Part shown: in pieces, positions 35,820 to 48,344 of the stretch | How positions within the stretch are numbered: position 1 is the first letter of the stretch | Layout: each line of letters starts with the position of its first letter | Source of the DNA: Asterella californica | Taxonomy: Eukaryota; Streptophyta; Marchantiopsida; Marchantiales; Aytoniaceae | Reading direction: 5' to 3' | Assembly (NCBI GenBank): GCA_036924285.1 | Contig: JAYKYS010000009.1 | Span: 6,634,001 to 6,698,000 of the forward strand | Length of the DNA stretch: 64,000 bases | Program-made: the position numbers and the translations under genes | Notes under the pieces: model-generated | The model's database searches: none | The model's input: only the letters and a program-made list of their open reading frames with translations | What the model was told of the DNA's origin: nothing

Positions 35820-38317
35820 ATTAAAACAACCACTTAACTATCAGATTCTACTGTAACAACATGTACTGCAATAATTCTCAATTAGCTTAGCCTGCATAGA
35901 ATGAGACCAACTGTATATAATACGGAACCTTACTAGATGGCTATTAGAAAGATATATAGAGACGCGAGACAGTCGCATGCTGGTGAATGAATATATTGTA
36001 CGATATTCGTTTTCATGATCAACTCTGGGCTCGAAACTATATTATGCATTTGTGCTTCTTACCCATGCCTCCTGTACTTTTGGACTTTGATCTGTTGATA
36101 TATATCCAAAACATCGATCCTGAGAGGCTGAAGTTTAATTCTAGCAGATTCTAGAAGAATGTACGTGGAGTCATGATCAGATGAATTTTCGAGCATTCAA
36201 GGACGCTAGCTACCATACATCTGCTGGGTCGACCCAGAGTGCCGAGATTGATCAAGAAGAGATCGACAGCTGACAATATTGATCGATCACCAAGAAGCTT
36301 GAAGTGACTAGGTTGGTTCGGGCCTAACACCGCTTGAATGTACAGATATTCATGTGTTCATCAATTGCCACGGTTCACCGTTATCTTGCTACACCATGTC
36401 CGCTGTCTGCACATTTTCTGGCCTGCAGAAAAGGTACTACTATACGGTACTCTAGCTAGTAGCCTAAGGAGTTTCTGGTGTCCCGATCGATGGGCTGATG
36501 GGATAACTGAAACTTCACTTCAATGCTTTTATTATATATACTTCTTTTTCGAAACTCTAACCCGAATATGGATATGTCTTCCCTTCTCTCGAGCTCGATC
36601 TCTCAGAAAAGTTCTACACCAGAGTACAGGTCTCCTTAACCTTAAGCTTGCAGCTTGTAGCCTGGACATGGACATATAATATCTAGCTACGTGCTTGGAT
36701 CGATGAATGTGCATGAGCTCGAGACGAGCTTTTCATTAATATTCTTTCTATTTCGGAGACTGACGTGTCGCGATCGACCACAGATCAGTGAGTTGGTAGT
36801 TTGTGTAAAGTGGACGTCAGTGATCATGACCTCACTCACAGTACTAGAATCTGTTTCAACTTGTCCTGCAGCTGGGTGTTGTACTGTACGTAGCTAGCTA
36901 GTTGCTCAAGTATCTTTGCCCGGCCCTAAGAGAGTAGCTGTAACTACTAACTACTGTACTGATAATTTCACTATTGACTGACTCAAGCGATCTTAGCTTT
37001 ACTAATTACGGCCAACAATATTGTACAATTAGTATGCAGTCCCGGCCTGTAAGAGAGTCGTGCGTACGTTCGGAGTTGCATCGACCGTGCATTTTGTTTG
37101 TTGAAAACTGGGAAGTTGTTTGATTAGTACATTCTGTCTGGCGATCTCTAGATCTGCAAGCTAGTTCTCGACAGAATTCTGGTTTGAACAACTTTTGTCG
37201 GGAAGTACCGCATGTGGATTGCGGACATATAGATAATTCAAGTTTGACAGCCCTTCGAATTCTCGGTCTAGGTCTTTTCTCGCAGTTAAAGTAGCTAGTG
37301 GTCGACGTACGTCCAACTACGTATACCAACCATAAGCTTCCATAACATAACCCACCAACTTTTGACCACTCCAGTTACTCGTTCTGTCGAATCGGATGAT
37401 TTTCATGTGCAATCGATAATGATCATGACAGGAGCCCAAAGTCTATCTCATGAGTCGATGGGTACCTTGATGTTTCGAATTCGATGTTTACGGTATGTAC
37501 TTAATTACCAACCCCCGCTTTTCTTATCGCACTAGTGAACAACAGCAGGCTGAAATCAACTGAATGGATCTTTACGTTTGCTAGTTAACAGTTGAAAGTG
37601 ATGGTCGACGACGCTCTGCAATCTTGTCTTCAACTTATAAGGATATGCCTCGTCCTGCAGCTGATAGCGCTGGACCTACATAATATATCAGGCCATGCCA
37701 TACTGTATGATCATGTCACATATCAGCCAAGAACAGTTATATATATATAATCAGACAGCTCAGAGTCCGACACCAGTATAGCGAGGGTGTCGATGTGAGG
37801 TCCATCGGCCATCTGATGGTCTCGAATATGGAGAAAAATGTCAATCCGTTGTAAATTAAAGCTTCGCCGACGGTAACTTTATCTTTTATGTCCATAAAAG
37901 AGTGATTCTGATCGGCTTCTGAAGGCCAAGCATGGCATGGGATCGAATTTTCCCCTGGAGAGTCCTGGTCGAGCACGCGTGCTGTACATGCATGTGCTCG
38001 ATGATATCTAGAGATCGATCGACGTCGACGCACTGTCTTCTTTTGACTACCCTCGACGAGTGGAGGAACTTTCGGAGCATGCAGTGCACTTGACACCCTC
38101 GCTATATAGCCCCTGAACCATAAAGAATCGGAAAACGACAGCCTGCTTGTCTGGCCCTCGGCCTGGCAAGTCCAGGTTGGGGGATCAACTGCCAACCGGT
38201 GGCTGGGGTTGGCTTGACGGGACCCGGTGTCCGGTGGTGAACCCGACTTCCAGGGTCCCGTCATGGGCGACCCGGGTACGCGGGTGCAAATGCTTCACGG
38301 CGGAAATAGCTACTCAA
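35820..38317. other. 3' flank of the peroxidase and intergenic DNA
   Basis: AATAAT near 35869 could serve as a polyadenylation signal. Beyond that, only short ORFs and CTAGCTAG-type runs. The 175-codon minus ORF at 37737-38264 has no recognisable domain. Confidence 0.4.
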
Positions 38318-38880
38318 GACAAAATCTGAAAAACTAAAAAGAATAAATAAAACAACAGAAGGTGAAGCTACAGTAACTGGATGAACGAAGAATAATTATT
38401 CATCATGCTTCTGTTCCCCTCAAGCAAAGTCAATCTTCAAGAGAATGGTACAAATAACACCGACAGGTGGCACAACCCTCCAGTACTGTGGGCAGTGGGG
38501 GTAAAATCTATAAAACTAAAAATAATAAAATAATACGACAGAAAGTGAAGCTACAGTAGCAATGGGATGAACGAAGAATAATATCATGCTTCTGTCTCCC
38601 TCAAGCAAAGTCAATCTTCAAGAGAATGGTACAAATAATACCGACAGGTGGCACAACCCTCCAGTACTGTGGGCAGTGTGAGGTAAAATCTGAAAATCTG
38701 AAAAACTAAAAAGAATAAAATAAAACAACAGAAGGTGAAGCTACAGTAGCCATGAGATGAACGAAGAATAATCATCATGCTTCTGTTTCTCTCAAGCAAA
38801 GTCAATCTCCAAGAGAATGGTACAAATAACACCGATAGGTGGCACAACCCTCCAGTACTGTGAGCAGTGTGGAGGATGGA
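38318..38880. repeat. Tandem repeat, three copies of ~186 bp
   Basis: Three adjacent copies share 'aaaactaaaa(a/t)', 'gaaggtgaagctacagta', 'gatgaacgaagaataat', 'caagcaaagtcaatct(t/c)', 'gagaatggtacaaataa' and 'ggcacaaccctccagtactg'. The block 'catgcttctgt' recurs near 38404, 38585 and 38777. No coding content. Confidence 0.9.
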
Positions 38881-39719
38881 GTGGTGTTGCAAGGTTAAAT
38901 ATGCATGTAGTGAGACATTGTGGCTGCTACTGCAAATAATTTGGAGCGGTGGGCAACTCTAGAGCTTGTGATTGCGGCGATTTTCCCTGCTTGGCTTGGC
39001 CCTTTGGTTCCTTCTCTTTCTCTTGTTTAGCTCGATGGTTCTTTCCCATACTCATGGCTTCCTCCGAGAGTGAATATATTTAATTTACCTACTCTTAATA
39101 AGTATTTCGGAATTGATCTCACCCTTCTTGACGTTGTGGTACTTGACAGCAATTTTGACTAGCAATAGCAGGTTTAGCAAGTTTACCGTTATGTAAAAAC
39201 ACTGCACTAAATCAAATAAGAGGTCATCTAGGTTGAAAATCTGTTGTAAAAATATTTTAAATTAAACCTTTCGAGTAGATATATGATGGACAGCTAACAT
39301 GCACTTCTCGTATTCTAAAGATGTGCTATTTTGACCTACTGAACCTGCTATAGCCAGTCAAAGGTGTGATGGAGAGATGGAGTCAAATCCAACAAATATA
39401 TTAAGGGTGAGATCAAGTAAATCTCTGGAATAAATATTGATAGGTATCTATGTATTGTGTTTCAAGATCATTAGGTTGCATATATGCAAATGTGGAAAGG
39501 AAGAACCAAATTAAACTATCTGTAGGTAGCTAACTGTGTCTTCTGAATTAATAAACTTAATACAACTTTTGGGAACTAATTGTTTTTATCATTCTCTTGG
39601 ACAAAGACTTGTAATATACCGTCCTCCAATGATGTCTGCAGTGTAACATTGATATTCCATGGACTGTCATTATAAACCGTGGTAAAGATAATATCATATC
39701 TAATGCACAATGACCACGG
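38881..39719. other. Intergenic, contains a diverged dispersed repeat at about 39140-39290
   Basis: The segment with 'agcaagtttaccgttatgta' and 'gaaaatctgttgtaaa' recurs at about 46515-46670 as 'agcaagtttatcgttatgta' and 'gataatctgttgtaaa'. It is an unclassified repeat. No genes. Confidence 0.45.
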
Positions 39720-41875
39720 TGTCGTGTCGTGGACCGGCTCCTACATGAAAATCAAATTTTGACAATTATCCTTCTAAAGACGCTCATTGGTAAAACAAGC
39801 TAAGCACCAGCTTACGGACTTTTGGCACGACTTTGGATCTTCACTTTCATCGCATCAGTGGATAGAGCTCTTTGTCAGCACTCCATAGGCACTTCGTCTA
39901 CTTCATTTGGACGCCTAGTGGAGAAGTTACAAGACTCGAAATATGGGAAAGACAAGCTATGCCTTAGCTTACGGGCTTTCGGCACCATTTCGGATCTCCA
40001 CTTTCATCGCATCAATAGATAGAGCTCCTTGTCAGCACACCATATGCACTTCGTCTACTTCGTTTGGACGCCTAGTGGAGAAGTTACAGGACTTGAAAGA
40101 TGGAGAAAGCAAGCTAGGCCCCAGCTTATGGACTTTTGGTACAATTCGAGATCTCCACTTTCATTGCATCAGTGGGTAGAGCTCCTTGTCAGCTTTTCAT
40201 AGGCATTTTGTCTATTTCGTTTGGACGTCTAGTGGAGAAGTTACAAGACTCGAAAGAGGTGAAAAACAAGCTAAGCCCCAGCTTACAGACTTTTGGTACA
40301 ACTTCGGATCTTCCTTTTCATCGCATCAATGGGTACAGCTCGTTGTCAGCTTTTCATACGCACCTTGTTTACTTCGTTTGGACGTCTAGTGAAGAAGTTA
40401 TGCGACTCGGAAGAAGGAAAAATCAAGCTAAACCCTAGTTTACTTGCTGATTGGGTATTAGCGGCTCCAGGCGTTATATAAAGACGCAAGGGGTCAGCTT
40501 CCTCATTATGAAAGAAAACTGGTATGTACAGAGACTGACATAAGAGAGATGCTTAAGGGGTTAGCTTGCGCCTGCGATCTGTAAGCGGACGGTTTGGGAG
40601 ATTTGGAGGTCCAATGCAAACGCACAAGGCGTCGTTGGGTTCAGATCTGTGCAGGCTACGCATTGGTTAAGACGGTTTGGGAAGAGACGGATCGAGGGTT
40701 GTGTTTTGGGAGAAATTGAGACGCAGGAGAAGGATTTGGAGAGCTTCAATGATCTGTGAAGGAGAGTTGGACCGTTCAGATCGTTCTGGAGTCCAAACTT
40801 GCTGTCCTTGGATCCATTGGGATCAGAACGCCGAGTTCTTCAGGAAATTGAAGACGATACGAAGTTTCATCGGGTAGTTCGGGAGTTCTGAGTGAAATTG
40901 ACTCGTAAGGAAGCGCTTACGACAGATTTTCGTTCCTCTGCGACCTGAGATTGGTTTGTTCTTCACGATCGGTGAGCCAAGCTCTTCGTTCTTGGTGCCT
41001 ACGCGATCAAGGAGTCTTTTATGTGTGGATTGGATTGTTGATTTGGGTATGGTGAGCAAGTTTGAACCGCAGGGAATTGATTTACGTCAGTTTTTTGCAA
41101 CCTGCGACTAAATTTCTTGTGTGGTTTTGCAAGGGGAACTCCAAACGACTTGTTTGGAGTCTCATTGGGTTTAGGGTAGCTAGATCTACCTGCCAAGGAA
41201 GGCGGATATCAGTTCAGATGATCCGTTTGTGCGGTGTGCACGATTTTAAGCCGCATGGAGGAGTTTTTGAAAGGTCGATCGTCTGCGACCGAAAATCGGC
41301 GATATCTCGGTTGTTATGAGTCGGATCTGAAGGTTTCTTGAGCCAACAGAGTCAGAGAAGGAGACCCTATCGACATCTGAAGACCGCTCGGTGAAAGGAG
41401 GAAGTTCTCAGATAGATCTTTTTCGGTCTTCGCTACGGGTTTCGTTCTTTAGAGTTCGTTAGAGTTCCGGTTGGTTATGTACAGCTTGTGGTAGCTAGCT
41501 TTAGCTAAGAGCTCGTACATGAATGTTGTTTGGACTTAGGTTTGAATCATATGGTGTTGGTGCAGTTCTTTTTGTTAGCAAAGAGAAGTTTCTCTTGCTT
41601 TGAGCTACGCTTCGGTGGTTTTGGGTCAGGGTTGTGATTGAGGGGTTTGTTTTAGGGGCTTTGAAGTAGATTACAGATCTCTCTGGTCTGTTTCATAGTT
41701 TTGTGTTCTTAGGAAGAAAAACCGGCAGTGTACATATATTGTGAGTTGGTATATATTGCAACGCTCGTTTTTGCGGCTGTTTTTCTCTGTCTTGTCTTTG
41801 TTCAGCACACAGCATCTCCACAGTCAGGAATCTCGCGTTTTCCTGGACATCCTTCACAAAATATCCGACGCGACA
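39720..41875 (+). mobile_element. LTR-A copy 5, full-length solo LTR (about 2.16 kb)
   Basis: It begins TGTCGTGTCGTGGACC and ends CCGACGCGACA, imperfect inverted termini typical of an LTR. It has a TATA-like GTACATATATTG near 41731 and the shared 'cacagcatctccacagtcag' block near 41807. No internal retrotransposon genes flank it, so it looks like a solo LTR left by recombination. Flanking five-base sequences (CACGG, ACGAA) do not match, so the exact ends are uncertain. Confidence 0.75.
39795..40440 (+). repeat. Four-fold tandem amplification of a ~157-bp unit inside LTR-A copy 5
   Basis: The phrase 'gtggagaagttac(a)(a/g)gact' recurs near 39917, 40073, 40232 and (diverged) 40389. Each unit also has 'aagcta(a/g)gcc(c/t)(c/t)agcttac', 'atcttcactttcatcgcatc' and 'catttggacgcctagtgg' or close forms. 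LTR-A copies at 8821 and 42282 have only one unit at this place, so the array arose in this lineage. Confidence 0.88.
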
Positions 41876-42281
41876 ACGAATCCTAAAATCGAAACTAAGC
41901 TCAAGAGATAACAAATTCCGCATGCATGAAGACATCCCAAAGTCTCAAATTAGCCTATCGATCGAGAGAGGGAATTCAAGAAAAAGAATGCATTTCTCTG
42001 AAGATAGTAGAGATTTTAGAAGAGATATAATATGTGAAAATGTGGAAAATCTCAACTTAGTCGAGATCCACGATATATATAACGTCATGGTAACGTAGTT
42101 GACGTGTACTACGTTAGTTCTCACGTTGGCTGACGGACTAAGCTAGAACGGAGAACGTAAATTGCCAATGATCTCGAGCTCATATCATGTGAGCGTGTGT
42201 ATTTCTCCTCCTCTTTACAATGAACATCCACAGTCCAAAGTGATAAGGACGTAACCGCACACAGTTTTTTACGTCTCATGC

Positions 42282-44653
42282 TGTCGTGTCATAGACCGAC
42301 TCCTATCTGAAAATATATTTTTGATACTTATTATTATCGCTCCAAAGAAACTCATAAGACTAAAAATGAGTCTTTTTGCACAACTTCAGATCTTCATTTT
42401 CGTTACATCAATGGGTAGAGCTCGTTGTCAGCTTTCCATGAGCACTTCGTCTACTTCATTTGGACGCCTAGTGGTGAAGTTACGAGACTCGAAAGGAGGG
42501 AAAACCAAGCTAAGCCCTAGCTTACTATTGCTAACTGGGTATTCGCGGCTCCTAGTGCTATACTAACGACGCAAGAGGCATGTTTGCTCTTTATGTGAAA
42601 ACTTTCATATACGCGATTAACATAAGGGGGTAGCTTAAGGGGTTAGCTTGCATCTGTGACTTATCATCAGACGGTTCGAGAGATTGGGAGGTTCAATCCA
42701 AACGTGCAAGGTGTCATTGGGTTCAGATCTATGTAGGCTACGCATTGGTGAAGACGATTCGTGAAAAGGCGGATCGAGGAGTATGTTCTGAGAGAAATGG
42801 AGACACAAGGAAGGTTTGGAGTGCTCAATGATCTGTGAAGGAGAGTTGGACCGTTCCAGATCGTTCTGGAGTCTAAACTTGCTGTCCTTGGATCCATTGG
42901 GATCAGAACGCCGAATTCTTCAAGAAATTGAAGACGATACGAAGTTTCAACTGGCAGTTTGGGAGTTCTGAGTGAAATTGACTCGCAAGGAAGCACTTAC
43001 GGCAGATTTTCGTTCATCTGCGACCTGAGATTGGTTGTTCTTCACGATCGGTGAGCCAAGCTCTTCGTTCTGATGCCTACGCGATCAAAGAGTCTTTATC
43101 TACGCATAGAAGAAGACCATGTGTGGATTGGATTGTTGATTTGAGTGTGGTGAGCAAGTTTGAGCCGCAGGGAACTGATTTACGTCAATTTTTTGCAACC
43201 TACGATCAAATTTCTTGCGTGGTTTTGCAAGGGGAACTCCAAACGGCTTGTTTGGAGTCTCATTGGGTTCAGGGTAGCTAGATCTACCTTTTGATCAAAT
43301 TTCTTGTGTGGTTTCGTGAGGGGAACTCCAAACAACTTGTTTGGAGTCTTGTTGCGTTAAGGGTAGCAAGATATACCTACCAGGGAAGACGGATCTCAGA
43401 TCAAGCGATTTGTTTGGGCGGTGTGTGTGATTTTAAGCCGCAAGAAAGAGTTTTTAGAGGTTCGATCATCTGCGACCAAAAATCGGTGATATCTCAGCTG
43501 TCTGAAGTTGGATTTGAGAGTTCTTGAGGCCAATAGAGTCAAGGACAACCTTCACACAAAAATCCGACACGATACGGTGGTGAACTCGACGTGAAGGTCT
43601 GGGATGGAGATTTCTTCTGTGTTTGAACTTTGAAGAGGAGACTGGTAATCATCAGTGGAGACGAGAACGGTGATGGAAATGGAGCTAGTGGTTCAGATGG
43701 ATTACCGAAGTTGCAGTTGGATCTGACGACTGCATCAATATTTCAAGCATCCACATTGTTCTTACGGCAACAAAGTTGGATGAGCGAAAGGAAGCTTTGG
43801 CGACAAAGGTGATTCAAGCGGTGGTCAGCAAGATTGACCAATTTGATGAGAGAGATGTCTCAAGATATCTGAGGCATTATGTGAAAGAGATGGAGCTGAA
43901 TCTGGTATCAGAAGATGAGATGATTGAGACGTTTGAGTTGGCAGCTCCATAGAATAGAGATCACGTTAAAATGCTAACGAAGCATTTTGACAAGGATTGG
44001 GAGATGTTTGCTCGTGCCTTGATGTATGAGTACTTCTTGGAGGACTCTGATCGAATCACCAAGAAATCATTCTTGGAGTGGGTTGAACAACCGTTCGAAG
44101 AAGGGTTTACAAGCTACAGAGTTACTCAGGAAGTTTGAAAAATAGTTTTCTCGGCTGACTAGGTTCAAAAAGTTAACGTTGTAGTCCAACAAGACAGAGT
44201 TATTTCTTCGGATTGCAGATGAGAAGCTACAAGAGAAGCTGGAGGTACTTTTGGAGGACCGGGAGGATCGAGATGAAGACGATGGATTGACGAATAGTTG
44301 GAAGAAAGTTGAGGAAGCGGTTGGTCTGCTTACCAAGAGGGAGCGAAGACAAGAGAAGTTTCTTATTAGGAGATCAGCACCAGCACTGACTGCTGTAGCA
44401 CATGTTCATGTGGTTCGACCGATTCAGGGGCTCGTTTTGCGCAGATTACAGACATGTCAGGTTTGTTTCTCTGTTTTGTATTCTTAGAGAAGAAGAATCG
44501 GGAGTGTATATAAAGTAGGAGTTGGTATACCTTGCGACACTTGTTCTCGTGGTTCTTTCTCTTTGTCTTATCTTCGTTGACACACAACATCTCCACAGCC
44601 AGGAACTTCGTGTTTTCTAGAAATACCTTCACGTAAAAACCTGACACGTTAAC
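42282..44653 (+). mobile_element. LTR-A copy 6: deleted retrotransposon (LTR, gag relic, partial LTR)
   Basis: The 5' LTR starts TGTCGTGTCATAGACC at 42282 and runs to CCGACACGATA near 43574. About 0.3-0.4 kb of LTR before its final 40 bp is missing (the text jumps from 'agagtcaagga' to 'caaccttcacac' near 43545). It is followed by gag, and then by an LTR tail at about 44440-44653 with TGTATATAAAGTAGG near 44508 and the end 'ctgacacgttaacg'. Protease, RT and integrase are absent. This links LTR-A to a gag-encoding element. Confidence 0.75.
43620..44440 (+). pseudogene. gag relic of the LTR-A Ty3/gypsy family
   Basis: Broken frames together give gag-like text: 'KLDERKEALATKVIQAV' (shifted frame near 43780), 'KIDQFDERDVSRYLRHYVKE', 'EMIETFELAAP', 'FARALMYEYFLEDSDRITKK' and 'FLEWVEQPFEEG', then after a disrupted part 'LEDREDRDEDDGLTNSWKKV' and 'EEAVGLLTKRERRQEKF'. 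Stops and frameshifts make it non-functional. No zinc knuckle is visible before the 3' LTR tail starts. Confidence 0.65.
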
Positions 44654-47460
44654 GCGTGTGACCGTTAGGGTTGGAAGTCTTTGGTTTCATCGCATAGACA
44701 CCCGTGTTGATTTTTGTAAAGAGTTTCGCAATGTCGTACACTGCTCATGCAGTTTGGGAGACGGGTCATAGAAGAATACCGTTGGACAAACTAGTGTGGA
44801 TTTTTTCCTTTCGCATGTTTGAGGTCTTGCACTTCGTGTCATTCTTGTATTTCATGTAGACAGAGACGAGCCATGGACAACAAGAAACTAGATGTCATTG
44901 CGATGTGCCAACTCGCTGTCCTGAATTGCAAAGCAAATTCGAGCAGTGCACCTTCCACTAGAGCTCATCGTTCATGTTTGAACTATATTGCTTGTTTATG
45001 ACGATTACAATACTTGTTTGTTATGTGCATTGGCAGATTTTGTTCAATGTGCAGTTAGACTTATATGGACCACCTGCATGGATAGTGAGCAGATCATAGT
45101 ACACCGTGTAAACGATAAGCTTGAATGGGAAGCATCTGATGTGATGAAAGGATTCATATCAAATCTGTTCTCTCGCTGTGGTCTCCAACAACACAATGAT
45201 ATGTAGACATTGTGTTGCTGGACGGAGTGACCGCTGAGTACCCTTACGCAGAAGGCTGCACTATATGCACAAGATGGGAGTGACTCTTTCAGTTTCGTGA
45301 TAAGGAGTACATAGCTTCATCTACATAGTCTCGAACTGAAAAGCCTCGAACTGTCTGACTGTTTGCGTTTTGAAATTTGTATTTTCAGTACACGACAGCT
45401 ATTGATCCAATCATTCTCTCTGAATAAATATATATTTCTTAGTCAATCTGCACACTCGAATGTGAATTTGGATGTTCTTCTATCGACTTGACGTTCACAA
45501 ATGTCTCATCTAGAAAACGCATGAGTCTCTGTATACTCCAAAACGCTAAACACTTGGCTCCTTCTGCATATTCAATAGTGGCACTCTCAAGAATCTTCGC
45601 ACCAAATCGTTCATTGATTATGTTCGAGTAATCATGCCGTACAAACATATACTCTCCTTGGTGCGGTCGTACCAGATTCTCCATGTCAAAAGACCCTACA
45701 TGTATCAGCCACGTTATGGCTTCGAAAACGTTTGACAAGTTTTTATCGATAATCTAAGAAAATCCTCCTCAAAGTTTACGTTATCATGATAGTTTCTTGG
45801 CTGAATGTACATGGTTTGGTATTTTCGATATGTTCTACCCTAGCTTGAGTCCCCTACTTGTTGTTTTCTCGTCTCATTTTAATAAAGTCTGGCTGACATA
45901 CCAACACCTTTCCCCAAAAAGAGATTAGAAGTTCATAGAAAAAATGTTCTACTCAACCTTAACTTGAGCTGTCTTTCTTAATTTGCATTTATTTGTAATT
46001 GGTTTATATCTCTAGCGCATCATGATTTAACTAATCAGTTAGTTGTGATCCCAACTTCGATGAAGTATACGAGTCCTATATTATTTGAGCAAAACATCCT
46101 CAAAGTTTATCTTGCATGCATATAAATTAGCTTGTGAACTCTTAGCAGAGCTCAAGTGTCCATGTCAAACTTGGGAAGTGGAATGATCAGAATAATTAAG
46201 GTGGAGTGACTCTCAACAGACTGTGGCCTTGGGCATCATGGTACTTATATCCAGACATGCACGTGCTGATCCAATTACCTTTTTCTGCGTAACTTTTCTC
46301 TTTTGTCTTTTCCTGAAAAGTTCTCTCTTAGTATGCAACAATGTCAATATATTTCCAGATGGTTATAGCAAGCATGGGTAGCCAATACATATACATACTT
46401 CGACTTCCTATTGAAATCGAAATGAAAGAGCTTTCTACTTAATACACAAATTACTAATAGAAATTTACTCAATCCCACTCCTAGTACGTTTGTCGGACTT
46501 GATCCCAATCCTCTTTAAATTTGCATTACTGGACAACACCCTTGACTGGAAACAACAACTTCAGCAAGTTTATCGTTATGTAAAGACACCACAATAAGAC
46601 AATACGAGATAATTTGAGTTGATAATCTGTTGTAAAGATTAGTATGTTTCGAAAGAGTAGTCCATCTATTTTTCGGATCTCGAAAAGTGCTTTATCTTTG
46701 TTAGCTCACAGTGTAGGAATTTTTCAACCTTACGAGGTAAACCTCTGGACTCTAAAAAGTTCATCGCTCCAAAAGATACTAAATAGAGAATTAATGAAAG
46801 AGTTTCTTGATGTATAATTCTATTGTAAGGTATACCACTGAACGTTATAATCGTTAAAATTAAACAGAACTTCGTACGCAGTTCAAAGTTCATTAACGGT
46901 GTGTTGATGAATTAGCTTGAATTCAAAGTTAACATGCAAGTATTTTCATGTCTTTCTTACTTTGAAATTCAAAGGAAATGCTCTGAAGCAGCAAGGTTCA
47001 AAGATCTCTAGCTACAAAACATCCAATCAACAGAAACAAAATAGACTCTTGCAACAAAGAGGTCTGAGAGAATGACAAGTGTTTTCATCTTTGTGTTCCA
47101 AAATGTAATGTGGACTCTCAAAAAGATCAGGCAAGCACAAATTGTTAAAGAATCGACTCTTAGTCTCCCGTTTACAATGCTTCTTGTTTCTTGTTCAGCC
47201 GTTATTGGTGACGTTCTAGTTTCTCTCACGCTGAAGAAGAGGGTTTTCATTCATAAGAGTACATATACAAATTTTCACTTTTTGCTTTATAATCTGACTC
47301 ATTCAATCTAAGTACAATGTGATCCTTCTTTGATATAAGCTTCTTTGTTATATCTAGTGAGTAGTGTGTGGTTCTCAACAAGTTATGGACCAATGTCACT
47401 AATCATCTCATTTTTTCAACTCTTGGTTATTCGGATCATAGAACCCGAAGAAGTTACATT
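44654..47460. other. Intergenic, contains a diverged repeat at about 46515-46670
   Basis: The repeat is the partner of 39140-39290. The minus-strand ORF 45439-45738 (99 codons) shows no domain I know. The left LTR of the copia element that follows may lie near the end of this interval, but I could not find its boundary. Confidence 0.35.
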
Positions 47461-47469
47461 TCCAAGAGA

Positions 47470-48335
47470 TCAGAATGATTCAAAATCAGGAGTCACATCA
47501 AACCCTTGAATAGAAGGTGTGATTTTTTGAAGGGTGATAAATTTCGGACGATCAAAAGTAACATGAGATGATGCATATGAGTCTATGTACCAATCTGTTG
47601 AATAGTGATCTATATGGAGTGTAACAAATGCAGTTTTATATGAAAAAGATTTTCTACGAGATTCCTCATCTCTGTTTGTAGCAATCATCTTATCCTTCTC
47701 CTTCGTCCATTGATTCGCACGTGCCCATTTCTCATAATCCTCTTTCTTGTGATCCTATGCTTTGTAGTAATTACAAATTCTGTCAAAATGCTTTGAGCTG
47801 ATATTTCTTTCTCCGTAACTCTTGACTATCATGACATGTTCTTCTTGAGATAAATGGACTCCAAGATGATTTCTTGTGGGACAATCATCATCTTGCTCAA
47901 CATCCAACAATTACTACCAAAGAGATATTATTCTCTTGACTGACTCTTATTACAACCTAAGACTCTTTTCTCTCCATTCCTAGACCACACATTTGCTCTG
48001 CCAGTTTAGTGAGTGCATGGATGTGATCAATCATAAGTCCAACAGTATAGATTTGTGCATGGAATGCATCCTCTAGTCTATTTTGTCATTCGATGCTATC
48101 TTCAGCATGAACAACACGCAAAGCTTCTCATGCTGTTTTTTCTGTTTGACAATTAATAATTTGCTGTAACTGATTATCTTAAATTGACATCTCAATCATC
48201 CTGAGTGAGTGTTGATCTTGTTTTTCTCATTTAGAGTGCTCTTCTTCGTCACTACTTTCATCTCCTGGACGAACCATATTGCTCGCAGCAAAATCTCATA
48301 AGTCTTTCAGCTTCAGCGTTGTCTTGCTCCTCCTG
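47470..48335 (-). pseudogene. gag and start of protease of an old Ty1/copia element, inverted relative to its pol
   Basis: On the minus strand, broken gag text is readable: 'DNQLQQIINCQTEK', 'ALRVVHAEDSIE', 'NRLEDAFHAQIYTVGLMIDH', 'ALTKLAEQMCGLGMER', then a degraded zinc-knuckle region and 'TDWYIDSYASSHVTFDRPKF', the copia protease motif with the usual Gly changed to Tyr. Multiple stops. The rest of the pol gene runs on the plus strand from 48345. Confidence 0.7.
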
Positions 48336-48344
48336 CTCTAGAAA

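Noticed and set aside
37737..38264. 175-codon minus-strand ORF upstream of the tandem repeat
   Set aside because: No recognisable domain, and no conserved features that would support a gene.
45439..45738. 99-codon minus-strand ORF
   Set aside because: Reasonable composition but no domain, and no second exon could be joined to it with confidence.
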